From an uncultured Collinsella sp. (GTDB lineage Bacteria > Actinomycetota > Coriobacteriia > Coriobacteriales > Coriobacteriaceae), in assembly GCA_900551815.1 (NCBI GenBank), contig URXE01000018.1:1-35826 (forward strand): DNA of 35,826 nt, given 5' to 3'. A model generated the notes under the pieces. It saw only the letters and a list, made by a program, of their open reading frames with translations. It made no database searches and was not told the DNA's origin. Of this stretch, positions 15,367 through 23,867 are shown piece by piece (position 1 is the first letter of the stretch; every line of letters begins with the position of its first letter). Made by a program: the position numbers and the translations under genes.

Positions 15367-17271
15367 ATGGAACAGATTATTTTGAACATACTCGATGCCC
15401 TGCGTCGCGGCGAGACCGTGGACGACAAGGCGCTCGTTAAACTGATACATGCCGAGGCGCGTCGCGAGGGTGCCGACAAACGCGATTTGGCCAAGCGCCG
15501 TCTGCTGCCGTTCTACCAGCGGGTTAAACGTGAGGAGCCGGCTCGGTGGGCTGGGTGGAATGTCGACGCCGATCTGGAACGTCGGTTGCTGCAAGTGCTG
15601 AGGATGAAGCCGCGCCGAACGGCCTCGGGCGTGGCGACCATTACCGTCATTACCAAGCCCTGGCCGTGCTCGGGCGATTGCCTGTTTTGCCCCAACGATC
15701 TGCGCATGCCCAAAAGTTATCTGCACGCCGAGCCGGCGTGCGCCCGTGCAGAGCAAAATTGCTTTGACCCGTATCTGCAGGTGAGCGCTCGTCTGACCGC
15801 GCTTTCGCAGATGGGGCATGCGACCGACAAGATAGAGCTCATCGTGCTCGGTGGCACCTGGAGCGACTATCCGCAAGGGTACCAGACATGGTTTATGTCG
15901 GAACTTTTCCGTGCGCTCAATGACGATGCCGTCGCCGGCGTGGCGGCAAACCCCATGTTGGCGCGTCCGGGCATCAGCCGTGCCGAGGCGGGGCGCCTGC
16001 TCGATGACGCGCCCGCCGATGCGCTGCCGCCGGTGGTGGCGGAGCGTCGCGAGCGCTATCGGGCTGCCGGCATTGCGACCGACGAGGTCGAGCTTGCTGC
16101 CGGCGTTGCCGACGAGCAGGGGCGTGTGGATGCTGTCGTTGGTGGCTATAACCGCGCAGTGCGTCGTCTGTACGGCCCCGGTACGCCGTGGGGCGAGGTT
16201 GCCGAGTGGCAGACGGCAACGATGGAGGAGCTTGAGCGTCAGCAGCGCATCAACGAGACGGCGAAGCATCGCGTGGTGGGGCTCGTTATCGAGACGCGCC
16301 CCGATGCCGTAACGCCGCAGGCCCTCACGCTCATCCGCCGCCTGGGCTGCACCAAGATCCAGATGGGTATTCAGAGTCTCGACCAACATTTGCTCGATAT
16401 CAACGAGCGTCGCATTTCGGTGGCTCAGATCGAGCGGCCGTTTTCGCTTGCGCGCCTGTTTGGCTTTAAGATCCACGCGCACTTTATGCTCAACTTGTTG
16501 GGCGCTACGCCCGAGGGGGACAAGCGCGACTACGAGCGCTTTATGACCGAGGGCGCTTTTATGCCCGACGAGGTCAAGGTCTACCCGTGCGCGCTCATCG
16601 AGGGCTCGCGTCTGGTGGGCCGCTATGAGCGCGGCGAGTGGCGCCCCTATACCGAGGAAGAGCTGCTCGATGTGCTGGCCGACGACATCGTGGTGACGCC
16701 GGCGTTCTGTCGCATCAGCCGTATGATTCGTGACTTTAGCTCCGACGACATTATGGTGGGCAACAAGAAGCCCAACCTGCGCCAGCTCGTTGAGAATCGC
16801 CTGGCTGCTCGGGGTGATGGTGCGACGGTGCGCGAGATTCGCTATCGCGAGATCAGCACGGCGGGTGCCGACTTGGATGATCTATCTCTTGATGAGGTCG
16901 CATACGAGACACCGGTGACGAGCGAACGCTTTTTGCAGTGGGTGACACCGCAGGGCAAGATCGCGGGCTTTTTGCGGTTGTCGCTGCCCGACCATTCGTT
17001 TGTTGCCACGCATGCGGACGAGTTGCCGACGACACCGGACGAGGCGATGATTCGCGAGGTGCACGTGTATGGCATGGCGGCACGTGTGGGCGATCAGGGC
17101 CAGGCGGCTCAGCATCATGGGCTGGGGCGGTCGCTGGTGGAGCGTGCGTGTCATATTGCTCGGGATGCGGGCTATACGCACATCAACGTGATCAGCGCGA
17201 TCGGTACGCGCGAGTACTATCGCCATTTGGGTTTTTATGACCACGGACTCTATCTGCAAAAGGAGCTCTAG
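15367..17271 (+). CDS. elp3: Elp3-like radical SAM/GNAT tRNA-uridine carboxymethyltransferase
   Basis: A 634-residue homologue of Elongator subunit 3, which builds the cm5 side chain on wobble U34 of tRNA from acetyl-CoA by radical SAM chemistry. The radical SAM cluster site is C101, C105 and C108 (KPWPCSGDCLFCPND), the C-x3-C-x2-C form of bacterial Elp3. Family blocks follow: MPKSYLHAEP, AEQNCFDPYLQ, IVLGGTWSDYP, GLVIETRPD and CTKIQMGIQSLD. The C-terminal GNAT domain has QHHGLGRSLVERA and GTREYYRHLGF. No other Elongator subunit is nearby, as usual for bacteria and archaea. GGGGG lies directly before ATG 15367, a rather short spacing. It abuts the next gene without a gap. A Trm9-like methyltransferase lies 2 kb upstream on the other strand. 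Confidence 0.92.
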   Translation: MEQIILNILDALRRGETVDDKALVKLIHAEARREGADKRDLAKRRLLPFYQRVKREEPARWAGWNVDADLERRLLQVLRMKPRRTASGVATITVITKPWPCSGDCLFCPNDLRMPKSYLHAEPACARAEQNCFDPYLQVSARLTALSQMGHATDKIELIVLGGTWSDYPQGYQTWFMSELFRALNDDAVAGVAANPMLARPGISRAEAGRLLDDAPADALPPVVAERRERYRAAGIATDEVELAAGVADEQGRVDAVVGGYNRAVRRLYGPGTPWGEVAEWQTATMEELERQQRINETAKHRVVGLVIETRPDAVTPQALTLIRRLGCTKIQMGIQSLDQHLLDINERRISVAQIERPFSLARLFGFKIHAHFMLNLLGATPEGDKRDYERFMTEGAFMPDEVKVYPCALIEGSRLVGRYERGEWRPYTEEELLDVLADDIVVTPAFCRISRMIRDFSSDDIMVGNKKPNLRQLVENRLAARGDGATVREIRYREISTAGADLDDLSLDEVAYETPVTSERFLQWVTPQGKIAGFLRLSLPDHSFVATHADELPTTPDEAMIREVHVYGMAARVGDQGQAAQHHGLGRSLVERACHIARDAGYTHINVISAIGTREYYRHLGFYDHGLYLQKEL

Positions 17272-18150
17272 ATGAACAAGCCAAGTGTTTCTGCTGGCGT
17301 CGTTGCCGGTGTTGCTCTGGGAGCCGCGGCGCTTGGTGCGGCCGCCGTCGCTGTTCGTGCTGCCTGTCTGCAGGTTGCGCGAACCCGCAACGGGTTGGCG
17401 CGCGTAAAGCGCATGCACGACGAGGGCGGTGACGAGGTCCGTATGCTCGTGCAGGGCGGTGTCTACCAAAGCGCGAGCTATGTAGGCGAGCGTTGGGCGG
17501 AGCCCGTCTTTGCGTACTATCGTGCATTTGACGATGTGTTTGAGGCCGAGGACGCAATGCGTGATGCTTACGGGCATGGTATCGACCGTATGCTCATGTT
17601 GGGCGGCGGCGGGTTTGCCTATCCCAAGTTTGCACTGTTGTTGCATGAGGGCTTGCGTATGGACGTCATTGAATATGATGCCGAGATTACGCGTCTGGCG
17701 CGCCGCTGGTTCTATTTGGAGGAGTTGGAGCGTACGGTTGGCGATCGCCTGAGGGTGATTACCGCCGAGGCGCGTTCGTACCTGGGCGTGACGAGCGTGG
17801 GGCATCGTCGCTACGACGTTATCGTGAGCGATTGCTTTGGCGGTGCCGAGCCCGTACGCGAGCTGGCGACGGTTGAAGCGTTGCGTTTGGTGCGGGGCAG
17901 CCTGAACCCCGGGGGTATCTACGTTGCCAATATCGTGAGCGCGAACGAGGGGAGCGACGTGACGTTCCTGCGCGACTGCGCTGCCACGGCACTCGAGGTA
18001 TTCGCCCACGCCTGGGTGGTCCCATGTGGCGATGCGGAGTTCGGCGGCGAGGAGAACTACCTGCTCATCGCCAGCGACGGCGACTACGCCTTTGCCGAAG
18101 CCGTGCCCTTCGACGCTGACTTCCTCGGCACCGTCCTTCACGACAAGTAA
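17272..18150 (+). CDS. Spermidine-synthase-like protein with N-terminal membrane helix
   Basis: A 292-residue protein. An alanine/valine-rich hydrophobic segment (about 8-32) is probably a membrane anchor. A spermidine-synthase-type Rossmann domain follows: GVYQSASYVGERW, DRMLMLGGGGFAYPKFAL (motif I), MDVIEYDAEITRLARRWF, YDVIVSDCFGGAEPV and SLNPGGIYVANI. Such domains bind decarboxylated SAM or SAM; no polyamine gene is nearby, so true spermidine synthesis is doubtful. It starts on the base after the elp3 stop codon, so it is co-transcribed and possibly functionally linked to Elp3. It is convergent with the Lhr-like helicase, only 26 bases apart. Confidence 0.82.
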   Translation: MNKPSVSAGVVAGVALGAAALGAAAVAVRAACLQVARTRNGLARVKRMHDEGGDEVRMLVQGGVYQSASYVGERWAEPVFAYYRAFDDVFEAEDAMRDAYGHGIDRMLMLGGGGFAYPKFALLLHEGLRMDVIEYDAEITRLARRWFYLEELERTVGDRLRVITAEARSYLGVTSVGHRRYDVIVSDCFGGAEPVRELATVEALRLVRGSLNPGGIYVANIVSANEGSDVTFLRDCAATALEVFAHAWVVPCGDAEFGGEENYLLIASDGDYAFAEAVPFDADFLGTVLHDK

Positions 18151-18176
18151 ATCTCCCCGTCCCAAAAAGACTGGTC

Positions 18177-20621
18177 TTAGGCGTGGTCGTGCCAGCTGCG
18201 GACACGCTGCTTCATGCCCTCGATGTCGAGCACGCCTTCGGCAAAGCCCTTGCGCACGAGCTCTTCGGGAACGAACTCATCGTAACGATCAAAGTAAGGC
18301 ACCTCGCCGGGATAGACGAGCTCGATGGGATCGAAGTCCTTCTCGGCCTCGGCGGCGAGCACCTCAAAGAACGTCTCCTCGTCGGCCTTCATCTTAAACT
18401 GCATAAAGTACGGGCGCGACGGATCGAGTCCGCGAAGGCCAAGCTCCGCGGCGCATTTAATCTTGAGCATGCGTTCGAGCGCCAAAAAGGCGTAGCTGCC
18501 CAGCCAGGGGAAGAGCACCCAGGTGTCGCCGCCCAGGTTGATGAGCGGCTTAGTCCCCGCGCCCGAAAGCTTGGCCGTATGGCGAGCCTGCGCCAGACGG
18601 GCCCGCGCGTTACCCATAAGATACGGATATGCCGCATGCTCGTTGAGCGCCTGGCGCATACGCTCGAGCACATGCGTGTTGATGTCACCGGGGCAGTCGC
18701 CAAAGTAGGCCGGCACACGGCCTTTGACCTGCGTGGCAAAGACGGTATGACGCTTCCAGTCCACTTCTTCGACAACCCAGCAGTGTCCGGCGATGGCGAT
18801 GCGCTCGCCGGGCGGTGGGGGATTGACGATCGTGCCCAACTCGGCCGACTCGCTGCGAACGGTAAACTCCTCGTTCTCCTGGAACACGGCGTAGAACTTA
18901 AAGTTGTTGATGATGCGCTCGCCCGCGAGGCCCACGATGAGCCCACCGCCCTCGGTGACCTGGATGTGGTCGATCTTGATGAGGTGGCGCAGCAGTACGC
19001 GATAGTCATCGGCCGAGACGCGGTGGAAATAACTGAGCGTGAGCACACGCTGGGCAAGCTCGGCCGGCGTGAGCTCGCCGGTGCTGGCGAGGGTCGACAT
19101 GGTCTGGTGATAGAGCAGACTGTAGGGGAGTCGATCGAGCTCGGGCGGCTCGACCCACTTTTCCTCGCGATAGAGTTGTACGAGCGCGATGCCCTGCAGG
19201 AGCTTCCAGGGTATCGTTTCGGGCATCATCGTGCGCGGTTCGGGCTCCTCCTCGCGCATGACAAACCACATCTCGGGTGGAAGGTCGCGGCGTCCCGTGC
19301 GGCCCATACGCTGCAAAAAGGAGCTGACGGTAAACGGCGCGTCGATCTGGAAGGCGCGCTCCAGGCGACCGATATCAATGCCAAGCTCCAACGTGGAGGT
19401 GGTGACGGTCGTCTGTGCCTGTTCCTCGTCGCGCATGAGCTCTTCTGCCGTCTCACGCAACGATGCCGAAAGATTGCCGTGATGGATGAGGAAACGGTCG
19501 GGCTCGTGCCGGCTTTCACAGTAGCTGCGCAACATGGAGCACACGGCCTCTGCCTCCTCGCGCGAGTTGGCAAAGACCAGGCACTTGCGGCCGCGGGTAT
19601 GTTCAAAGATGTAGCCCATGCCGGGGTCGGCGTTGTCGGGTGCGGTGTCGGTGGGGTTGAGCAGTGCCTGTTCGGTTGCCTGCGGGATGTCGACTTCGCC
19701 CTCGGGGGCTGAGGAAGTGCGACGGTCCTTGGGGGCAGCCTTGCCCCGTGCCTGATCACGGCGTTGGCGGCGTTCCTCCTGTGTGAGTTGCCCACTATGG
19801 CGCATGTCTTGGGTGCTGACGGGCAGTGCCGCGGTTGGTGCCGCCTCAATGCGCTCGCATGCGAGCACCTCAGCTTCCTGCGGACCTGTGCTCGTGAATC
19901 CTCGCTGCTGAGCCTGGGGACCCGAGTTGTAGAAGTGCTCCATGGAGATACGCCACACGCGGCGCGGCTCCTCAAAGCGGGGGATGACGCAGTCGCGTCC
20001 CGTCCCCTGCGACAAGAAGGCGCCCGTGCGTTCCGGGTCCCCGATGGTGGCCGAAAGGCCGATGCGCCTGGGCCGCACGCCCGCCATGCGCGAAAGACGC
20101 TCGATAAGGCAGAGCGTCTGCCCGCCGCGGTCACCACGCATGAGCGAGTGGACCTCGTCGATGACCACATAGCGCAGGTCGCAGAACATACGCGGAATTG
20201 CCATGTGCTTGTGGATCAGGAGCGCCTCGAGTGATTCGGGCGTAATCTGTAGGATGCCGCTTGGCTTTTTGATGAGCTTTGCCTTGTGCGACTGCGAGAC
20301 ATCGCCGTGCCAGTGCCAGACGGGGATATCGGCCTCTTCGCACAGATCGTTGAGGCGAACGAACTGGTCGTTGATGAGTGCCTTGAGGGGGCCAATATAG
20401 AGGGCGCCAACGCTTGCGGGCGGGTTCACCCAAAACTCGGTCAGGATGGGAAAGAAGGCCGCCTCAGTTTTGCCAGATGCCGTGGATGCCGTCAGGAGCA
20501 CATTGTCTTGCGTGTTGAAGATGGCATCTGCCGCCGCAACCTGGATGGAGCGCAGACCCTCCCAATCGTGGGAGTAGATGAAGTCTTGGATAAACGGAGC
20601 GTAGCGGTCAAAGGCGTTCAC
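18177..20621 (-). CDS. Lhr-like DEAD/DEAH helicase (BrxHI-like), third gene of the TerB operon
   Basis: An 814-residue superfamily 2 helicase. Motifs: Walker A TASTASGKTEAAF (residues 44-56), IGPLKALINDQF (Ia), VVIDEVHSLMRGDRGGQ (DEVH), LSATIGDPE (III), TSTLELGIDIG (V) and LQRMGRTGRRDLP (VI). The C-terminal part resembles the Lhr winged-helix and core regions. Between the two RecA domains (about 240-330) is a polar, low-complexity insert. GTG 20621 is used because AAGGAGG lies four bases upstream. It follows the BrxD-like ATPase gene by 116 bases on the same strand. Lhr-like helicases paired with BrxD occur in type 2 BREX (BrxHI), but no methylase or PglZ gene is here. It probably remodels DNA together with its operon partners. 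Confidence 0.88.
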   Translation of the reverse strand: MNAFDRYAPFIQDFIYSHDWEGLRSIQVAAADAIFNTQDNVLLTASTASGKTEAAFFPILTEFWVNPPASVGALYIGPLKALINDQFVRLNDLCEEADIPVWHWHGDVSQSHKAKLIKKPSGILQITPESLEALLIHKHMAIPRMFCDLRYVVIDEVHSLMRGDRGGQTLCLIERLSRMAGVRPRRIGLSATIGDPERTGAFLSQGTGRDCVIPRFEEPRRVWRISMEHFYNSGPQAQQRGFTSTGPQEAEVLACERIEAAPTAALPVSTQDMRHSGQLTQEERRQRRDQARGKAAPKDRRTSSAPEGEVDIPQATEQALLNPTDTAPDNADPGMGYIFEHTRGRKCLVFANSREEAEAVCSMLRSYCESRHEPDRFLIHHGNLSASLRETAEELMRDEEQAQTTVTTSTLELGIDIGRLERAFQIDAPFTVSSFLQRMGRTGRRDLPPEMWFVMREEEPEPRTMMPETIPWKLLQGIALVQLYREEKWVEPPELDRLPYSLLYHQTMSTLASTGELTPAELAQRVLTLSYFHRVSADDYRVLLRHLIKIDHIQVTEGGGLIVGLAGERIINNFKFYAVFQENEEFTVRSESAELGTIVNPPPPGERIAIAGHCWVVEEVDWKRHTVFATQVKGRVPAYFGDCPGDINTHVLERMRQALNEHAAYPYLMGNARARLAQARHTAKLSGAGTKPLINLGGDTWVLFPWLGSYAFLALERMLKIKCAAELGLRGLDPSRPYFMQFKMKADEETFFEVLAAEAEKDFDPIELVYPGEVPYFDRYDEFVPEELVRKGFAEGVLDIEGMKQRVRSWHDHA

Positions 20622-20715
20622 GGAGCCTCCTTTCAAAAGCGCATCTCTCAACGCGGCGGGCAGTGGCTTGCTGCATTACTGCTTCAACGTTTGCCCAGAT
20701 AAAACCCGCCAAAAT

Positions 20716-20740
20716 TAACCTGTCCCTTTTTGGCAGGTTA
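20716..20740. repeat. Small palindrome overlapping the BrxD-like stop codon
   Basis: TAACCTG (20716-20722) pairs with CAGGTTA (20734-20740). The second arm contains the TAA stop of the ATPase gene. The core CCTGTCCCTTTTTGGCAGG closely matches the core of the long palindrome at 6553-6620. It may attenuate or process the message between the ATPase and helicase genes. Confidence 0.65.
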
Positions 20741-22042
20741 GATGGTGAACTCGGCGAAGTTGCGGTCGTCGTCTGCGGTGTCGGTGTCGTCTGTTGCAGC
20801 TGCCGGCGCCAGCGCGTCGCCACCGACGCTTTGCAGCAGCTCGGCCACGTTGGCATCGGGGTTCTGACACAGGATATCGAGCAGCTCAATAAAGTCGCGG
20901 ATGACCTCACGCGGCGTCAAATGCGTATCGGCTCCCACGCGGCCAAACTCAATCTTGAGAAAGTCCACCAAGTCGTTCTCGGTAAGCGTGGGCGTCCAGC
21001 CAAAGTAGCCGGCATGGATCTGCATAAGCTTTTCGATGAGCACCAGCAGCTCCTCGTAGGTGAGCGGTTGCAGGCGGATGATGGGCGCGAGCATGTCTTT
21101 GAGATCATCGCGCGCAAAGCGGCCCTGGGCGAGACGGCTCCGAAGGGCCTCGTAGGAAAAGACGCCGCGGCGGCGGTCCTCGATAGAGGTCGGCGTGCCG
21201 CCCATGATCACGCCCAGGTACTGCGCTTTGCCCTGGAGCGTGTCGTTGTACATGGTCAGGATCTTCTCGTAGTTATATTGGCGCGTGATCGCGTTGGGAA
21301 TCTTGTACAGATTCACGAGCTCGTCGATGAGCACCAGCATGCCCTTGTAGCCGCTGCAGACCAAAAAGCGTGCGATGAGCTTGACGTAGTCGTACCAGTC
21401 ATCGTCGCTGATGATGGTCGAGGAGCCCAACTCGGCGCGCGCCTCGCTCTTGGTACGGTATTCGCCGCGAATCCATTTGGTCACGCGACTCATAGCTTCT
21501 TCATCGCCTTCGGATACGGCTGCGCGGTAGCGGCGGAGCATGCGGGTGAAGTCGAAGCCGTGGACCATCTCCTCGAGCGGGGCCAGTTGGGCGTTGACGA
21601 CCGACTCGTCGACGTCGGCACACGAGGCAACCCAGCGATCCAGAATAAGGTTGAGCGCACCGCCCTCGGGGCGCGTCTTGGTCGATATGTTGCGGATGAG
21701 CTCGCGATAGGTGGCGAGGCCCTGGCCCTGGCCGCCCTGTAGACGGCGCTCAGGGGAAAGGTCGGCATCGGCGACCACAAAGCCCTCGCCCATGGCATGC
21801 GTTCGGATGGTCTGGAGCAAAAAGCTCTTGCCGGCGCCGTAGCGACCGACTAGAAAACGGAAGCTTGCCCCGCCATCGGCGATGAGACTCAGGTCGGTGA
21901 GCAGAGCACGGATCTCGACCTCTCGCCCCACGGTGATATAGGGAAGGCCAATGCGCGGGACCACGCCGCCCTTGAGCGAGTTGAGAATGACGGCGGCGAC
22001 GCGCTTGGGCACACGGGGTGCTGCGGATTCGGTATCACTCAT
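20738..22042 (-). CDS. BrxD-like (DUF2791) P-loop ATPase, second gene of the TerB operon
   Basis: A 434-residue ATP-binding protein. Walker A is FLVGRYGAGKSFLLQT (residues 63-78) and Walker B is GMLVLIDELVNLYK (234-247). The family start KRVAAVILNSLKGGVVPRIGLPYITVGR and the block ITRQYNYEKILTMYNDTLQG are typical of BREX-associated BrxD/DUF2791 ATPases. The C-terminal region (LTYEELLVLIEKL, LTPREVIRDFIELLDIL) also matches that family. The start ATG at 22042 overlaps the TerB gene stop by eight bases and has AGGAT about eleven bases upstream, so translation is coupled. It probably loads or powers the downstream helicase. No other BREX components are seen within the window. Confidence 0.85.
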   Translation of the reverse strand: MSDTESAAPRVPKRVAAVILNSLKGGVVPRIGLPYITVGREVEIRALLTDLSLIADGGASFRFLVGRYGAGKSFLLQTIRTHAMGEGFVVADADLSPERRLQGGQGQGLATYRELIRNISTKTRPEGGALNLILDRWVASCADVDESVVNAQLAPLEEMVHGFDFTRMLRRYRAAVSEGDEEAMSRVTKWIRGEYRTKSEARAELGSSTIISDDDWYDYVKLIARFLVCSGYKGMLVLIDELVNLYKIPNAITRQYNYEKILTMYNDTLQGKAQYLGVIMGGTPTSIEDRRRGVFSYEALRSRLAQGRFARDDLKDMLAPIIRLQPLTYEELLVLIEKLMQIHAGYFGWTPTLTENDLVDFLKIEFGRVGADTHLTPREVIRDFIELLDILCQNPDANVAELLQSVGGDALAPAAATDDTDTADDDRNFAEFTI

Positions 22043-23780
22043 GGTCTAAGTATCCTCTCACGTCTGCTTCGTAGTCCTCGATAATTTGCGGTCCTGCTGA
22101 GCCAAATTCAATAACGGTGTCGCCCACCAGGTCAAAGAGCGCTTCGTTGATGCTATCGACGAGCATGTCCTCACTCTTGCCCGACTGTGCCACCGCCGAT
22201 GCCGTTTGCCCTGCGTTTTGCTCGAGGAGTGCTCGAAGATAGGCGTCTGCGGCGGGGTCGAGCGCGGACGCGGTGCCGGCGGGCGTGGGCGCTGGTGCGA
22301 GGAGCGGGGCTACGACGCCAAACTGCTCGGTGGAGATGGTCGGCTCGCTGGCCTCGTCCTGCTGCATGGTCGTCGCGACTGGCTCGGCGATCGTGTCGGC
22401 CACGGGCTCGGCTTCCCGTCGCTCGGCAACTGCCGCCTCGGCATCCGCAAGCGTGCCGTCCTCGCGCTCTTCATCGATCAAAAGCGCCTCACGCGTTTGT
22501 GCGGCGGCACTCCGGATATGCCCCAGCTGGCTCAGATCGATATCGATCTTGACGGGCTGATGTGCGGCATCCCATGAAAGCCATGCCGTGATCTCGTCAT
22601 CGATAATCTTAGCCAGATATTTGGGGACCTTCTCTTCCTTAAGGGGATGGCCGGGATCCAGTGCCAAGCGCAGGCGCTGATCACAAGCGCGCATCATCTC
22701 ACCGAGCTTGCTGCTTTTTTGCCTGCTGCCGTGGATGCGCATGCATTCCCAAAAGCCATTTTGACAGCGGTAGATGTGAATGGGGTCCAGGCGATATTCG
22801 CAGTCCTCGTGGCGCTCGGGCGCAAAGAACACGGCCGAGGCAAACATGGTGTAGGGCATGGCCGTCTCCTCCCCAAACAAGCTCGCTACGATGCCAGTCT
22901 TTCGGTGCGTGTCATAGTAGCGCGCCATACGGACATATACGGCGCATGCCACGTGGCGCAGGTCGCGATGGTGGGAACGGTCGAGCCGTGAGTTATTCAG
23001 GTTGTACGTCGAGAGTGCGTCGATGGCGGCCATGAGCCGCTCCTCATGCGCCTCATCGGGCGGAAGGGGAAGCGTGGGCTCGGAGGTTTTGCGACGCTTG
23101 AGGGTCTGGCCGGACGGTGCCGGTGCTGGTACAAGGTCTCGCGCCGCGCGTCGCAGTTCAATAAGGGCGTTATCGAACATGACGGTTTTAGAGTCGCGAA
23201 GCAGCTTGGGGTCGAGCTTATGGAACACGGCATAGTCCTGCAACCACACACGTGCGAACCGGTCGATGCCGGGTTCAAAGGCGCGATAGGCATCCCAAAA
23301 TGCCTTGATCTTGTCATAGCCGTCCCGCGGATTGTCGACGCCAATGCCGCAAATCAGCTCATAGAGATACAGAAAGGCAAAGGACGTAGACGTTTCCTCG
23401 ACGGTTCCGCGGCGCACTTGGGCACGCCAGGTAAAGTAGCCGCGCAACTGTCGATCGCTCATGGCATTGTAGGTGGGAAAGTACGACTTAAAGGTGCCGT
23501 TGTAGGGGCAATCGTCCTCGAAGTCGGCCATCAGCAGGCCTTGGCGGTAAAAGAGCTCCGCCTCCGATAGCCAACGTCCCGCGCCGCCTTTGGGATCCTC
23601 TTGCCAGCGTGATATCTCGCGCATCTTGCGGTACTGGTCGGGGAGGAAGTTCTGCATCTGACGACCGGTCTTGAGAATCGGCTCGTCAGCATAGATTTCG
23701 TTTGAGAAGCGGGTGGACTGATGGGTCCGGGCTTCGGCCATAATGCGCTCGATGAGCATCTTGACGTCCTGGTCGGCCAC
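22035..23780 (-). CDS. TerB-N/TerB-C domain protein, first gene of the three-gene operon
   Basis: A 581-residue protein. The N-terminal half (AELFYRQGLLMADFEDDCPYNGTF, AMSDRQLRGYFTWRAQVRRG and TSFAFLYLYELICGIG, about residues 70-170) matches the TerB-N domain. The C-terminal half (KIDIDLSQLGHIRSAAAQTREALL and, at the end, VDSINEALFDLVGDTVIEF with IIEDYEADVRGYL) matches TerB-C. A polar linker separates these two blocks. GTG 23780 is preceded by GGAGGAG with short spacing. TerB-family domains are associated with phage and stress response gene clusters; here the protein heads an operon with an ATPase and a helicase. Its biochemical activity is unknown. A plausible extended -10 promoter lies 37 bases upstream. 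Confidence 0.82.
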   Translation of the reverse strand: MADQDVKMLIERIMAEARTHQSTRFSNEIYADEPILKTGRQMQNFLPDQYRKMREISRWQEDPKGGAGRWLSEAELFYRQGLLMADFEDDCPYNGTFKSYFPTYNAMSDRQLRGYFTWRAQVRRGTVEETSTSFAFLYLYELICGIGVDNPRDGYDKIKAFWDAYRAFEPGIDRFARVWLQDYAVFHKLDPKLLRDSKTVMFDNALIELRRAARDLVPAPAPSGQTLKRRKTSEPTLPLPPDEAHEERLMAAIDALSTYNLNNSRLDRSHHRDLRHVACAVYVRMARYYDTHRKTGIVASLFGEETAMPYTMFASAVFFAPERHEDCEYRLDPIHIYRCQNGFWECMRIHGSRQKSSKLGEMMRACDQRLRLALDPGHPLKEEKVPKYLAKIIDDEITAWLSWDAAHQPVKIDIDLSQLGHIRSAAAQTREALLIDEEREDGTLADAEAAVAERREAEPVADTIAEPVATTMQQDEASEPTISTEQFGVVAPLLAPAPTPAGTASALDPAADAYLRALLEQNAGQTASAVAQSGKSEDMLVDSINEALFDLVGDTVIEFGSAGPQIIEDYEADVRGYLDHE

Positions 23781-23816
23781 CGCTCCTCCTCTCGAACGCA
23801 GCTACGGTGACCTCAT

Positions 23817-23825
23817 ATCATAGCA
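23817..23825 (-). promoter_or_regulatory. Extended -10 promoter of the TerB operon
   Basis: On the minus strand TGCTATGAT is an extended -10 element (TGnTATGAT), 37 bases before GTG 23780. A clear -35 was not found, which extended -10 promoters can tolerate. Confidence 0.45.
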
Positions 23826-23867
23826 CAGCATCAAACAGGTGTTCGAGATACCGCTATGTAGATAGAT

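Noticed and set aside
14248..16482. 744-codon open frame on the minus strand opposite DUF4097 and elp3
   Set aside because: It lies antisense to two well-recognised genes, is arginine/histidine/alanine-rich with no recognisable domain, and such frames are common opposite genes with strong third-position GC.
16882..18165. 427-codon minus-strand open frame across elp3 and the spermidine-synthase-like gene
   Set aside because: It crosses two real genes on the opposite strand and has no recognisable domain.
18183..19712. 509-codon plus-strand open frame opposite the Lhr-like helicase
   Set aside because: Antisense shadow of a gene with complete helicase motifs.
18177..23780. A complete type 2 BREX system
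   Set aside because: Only BrxD-like and BrxHI-like genes are present; no PglX, PglZ, BrxA, BrxB or PglW-like gene is in the window, and a TerB-domain protein takes their place.
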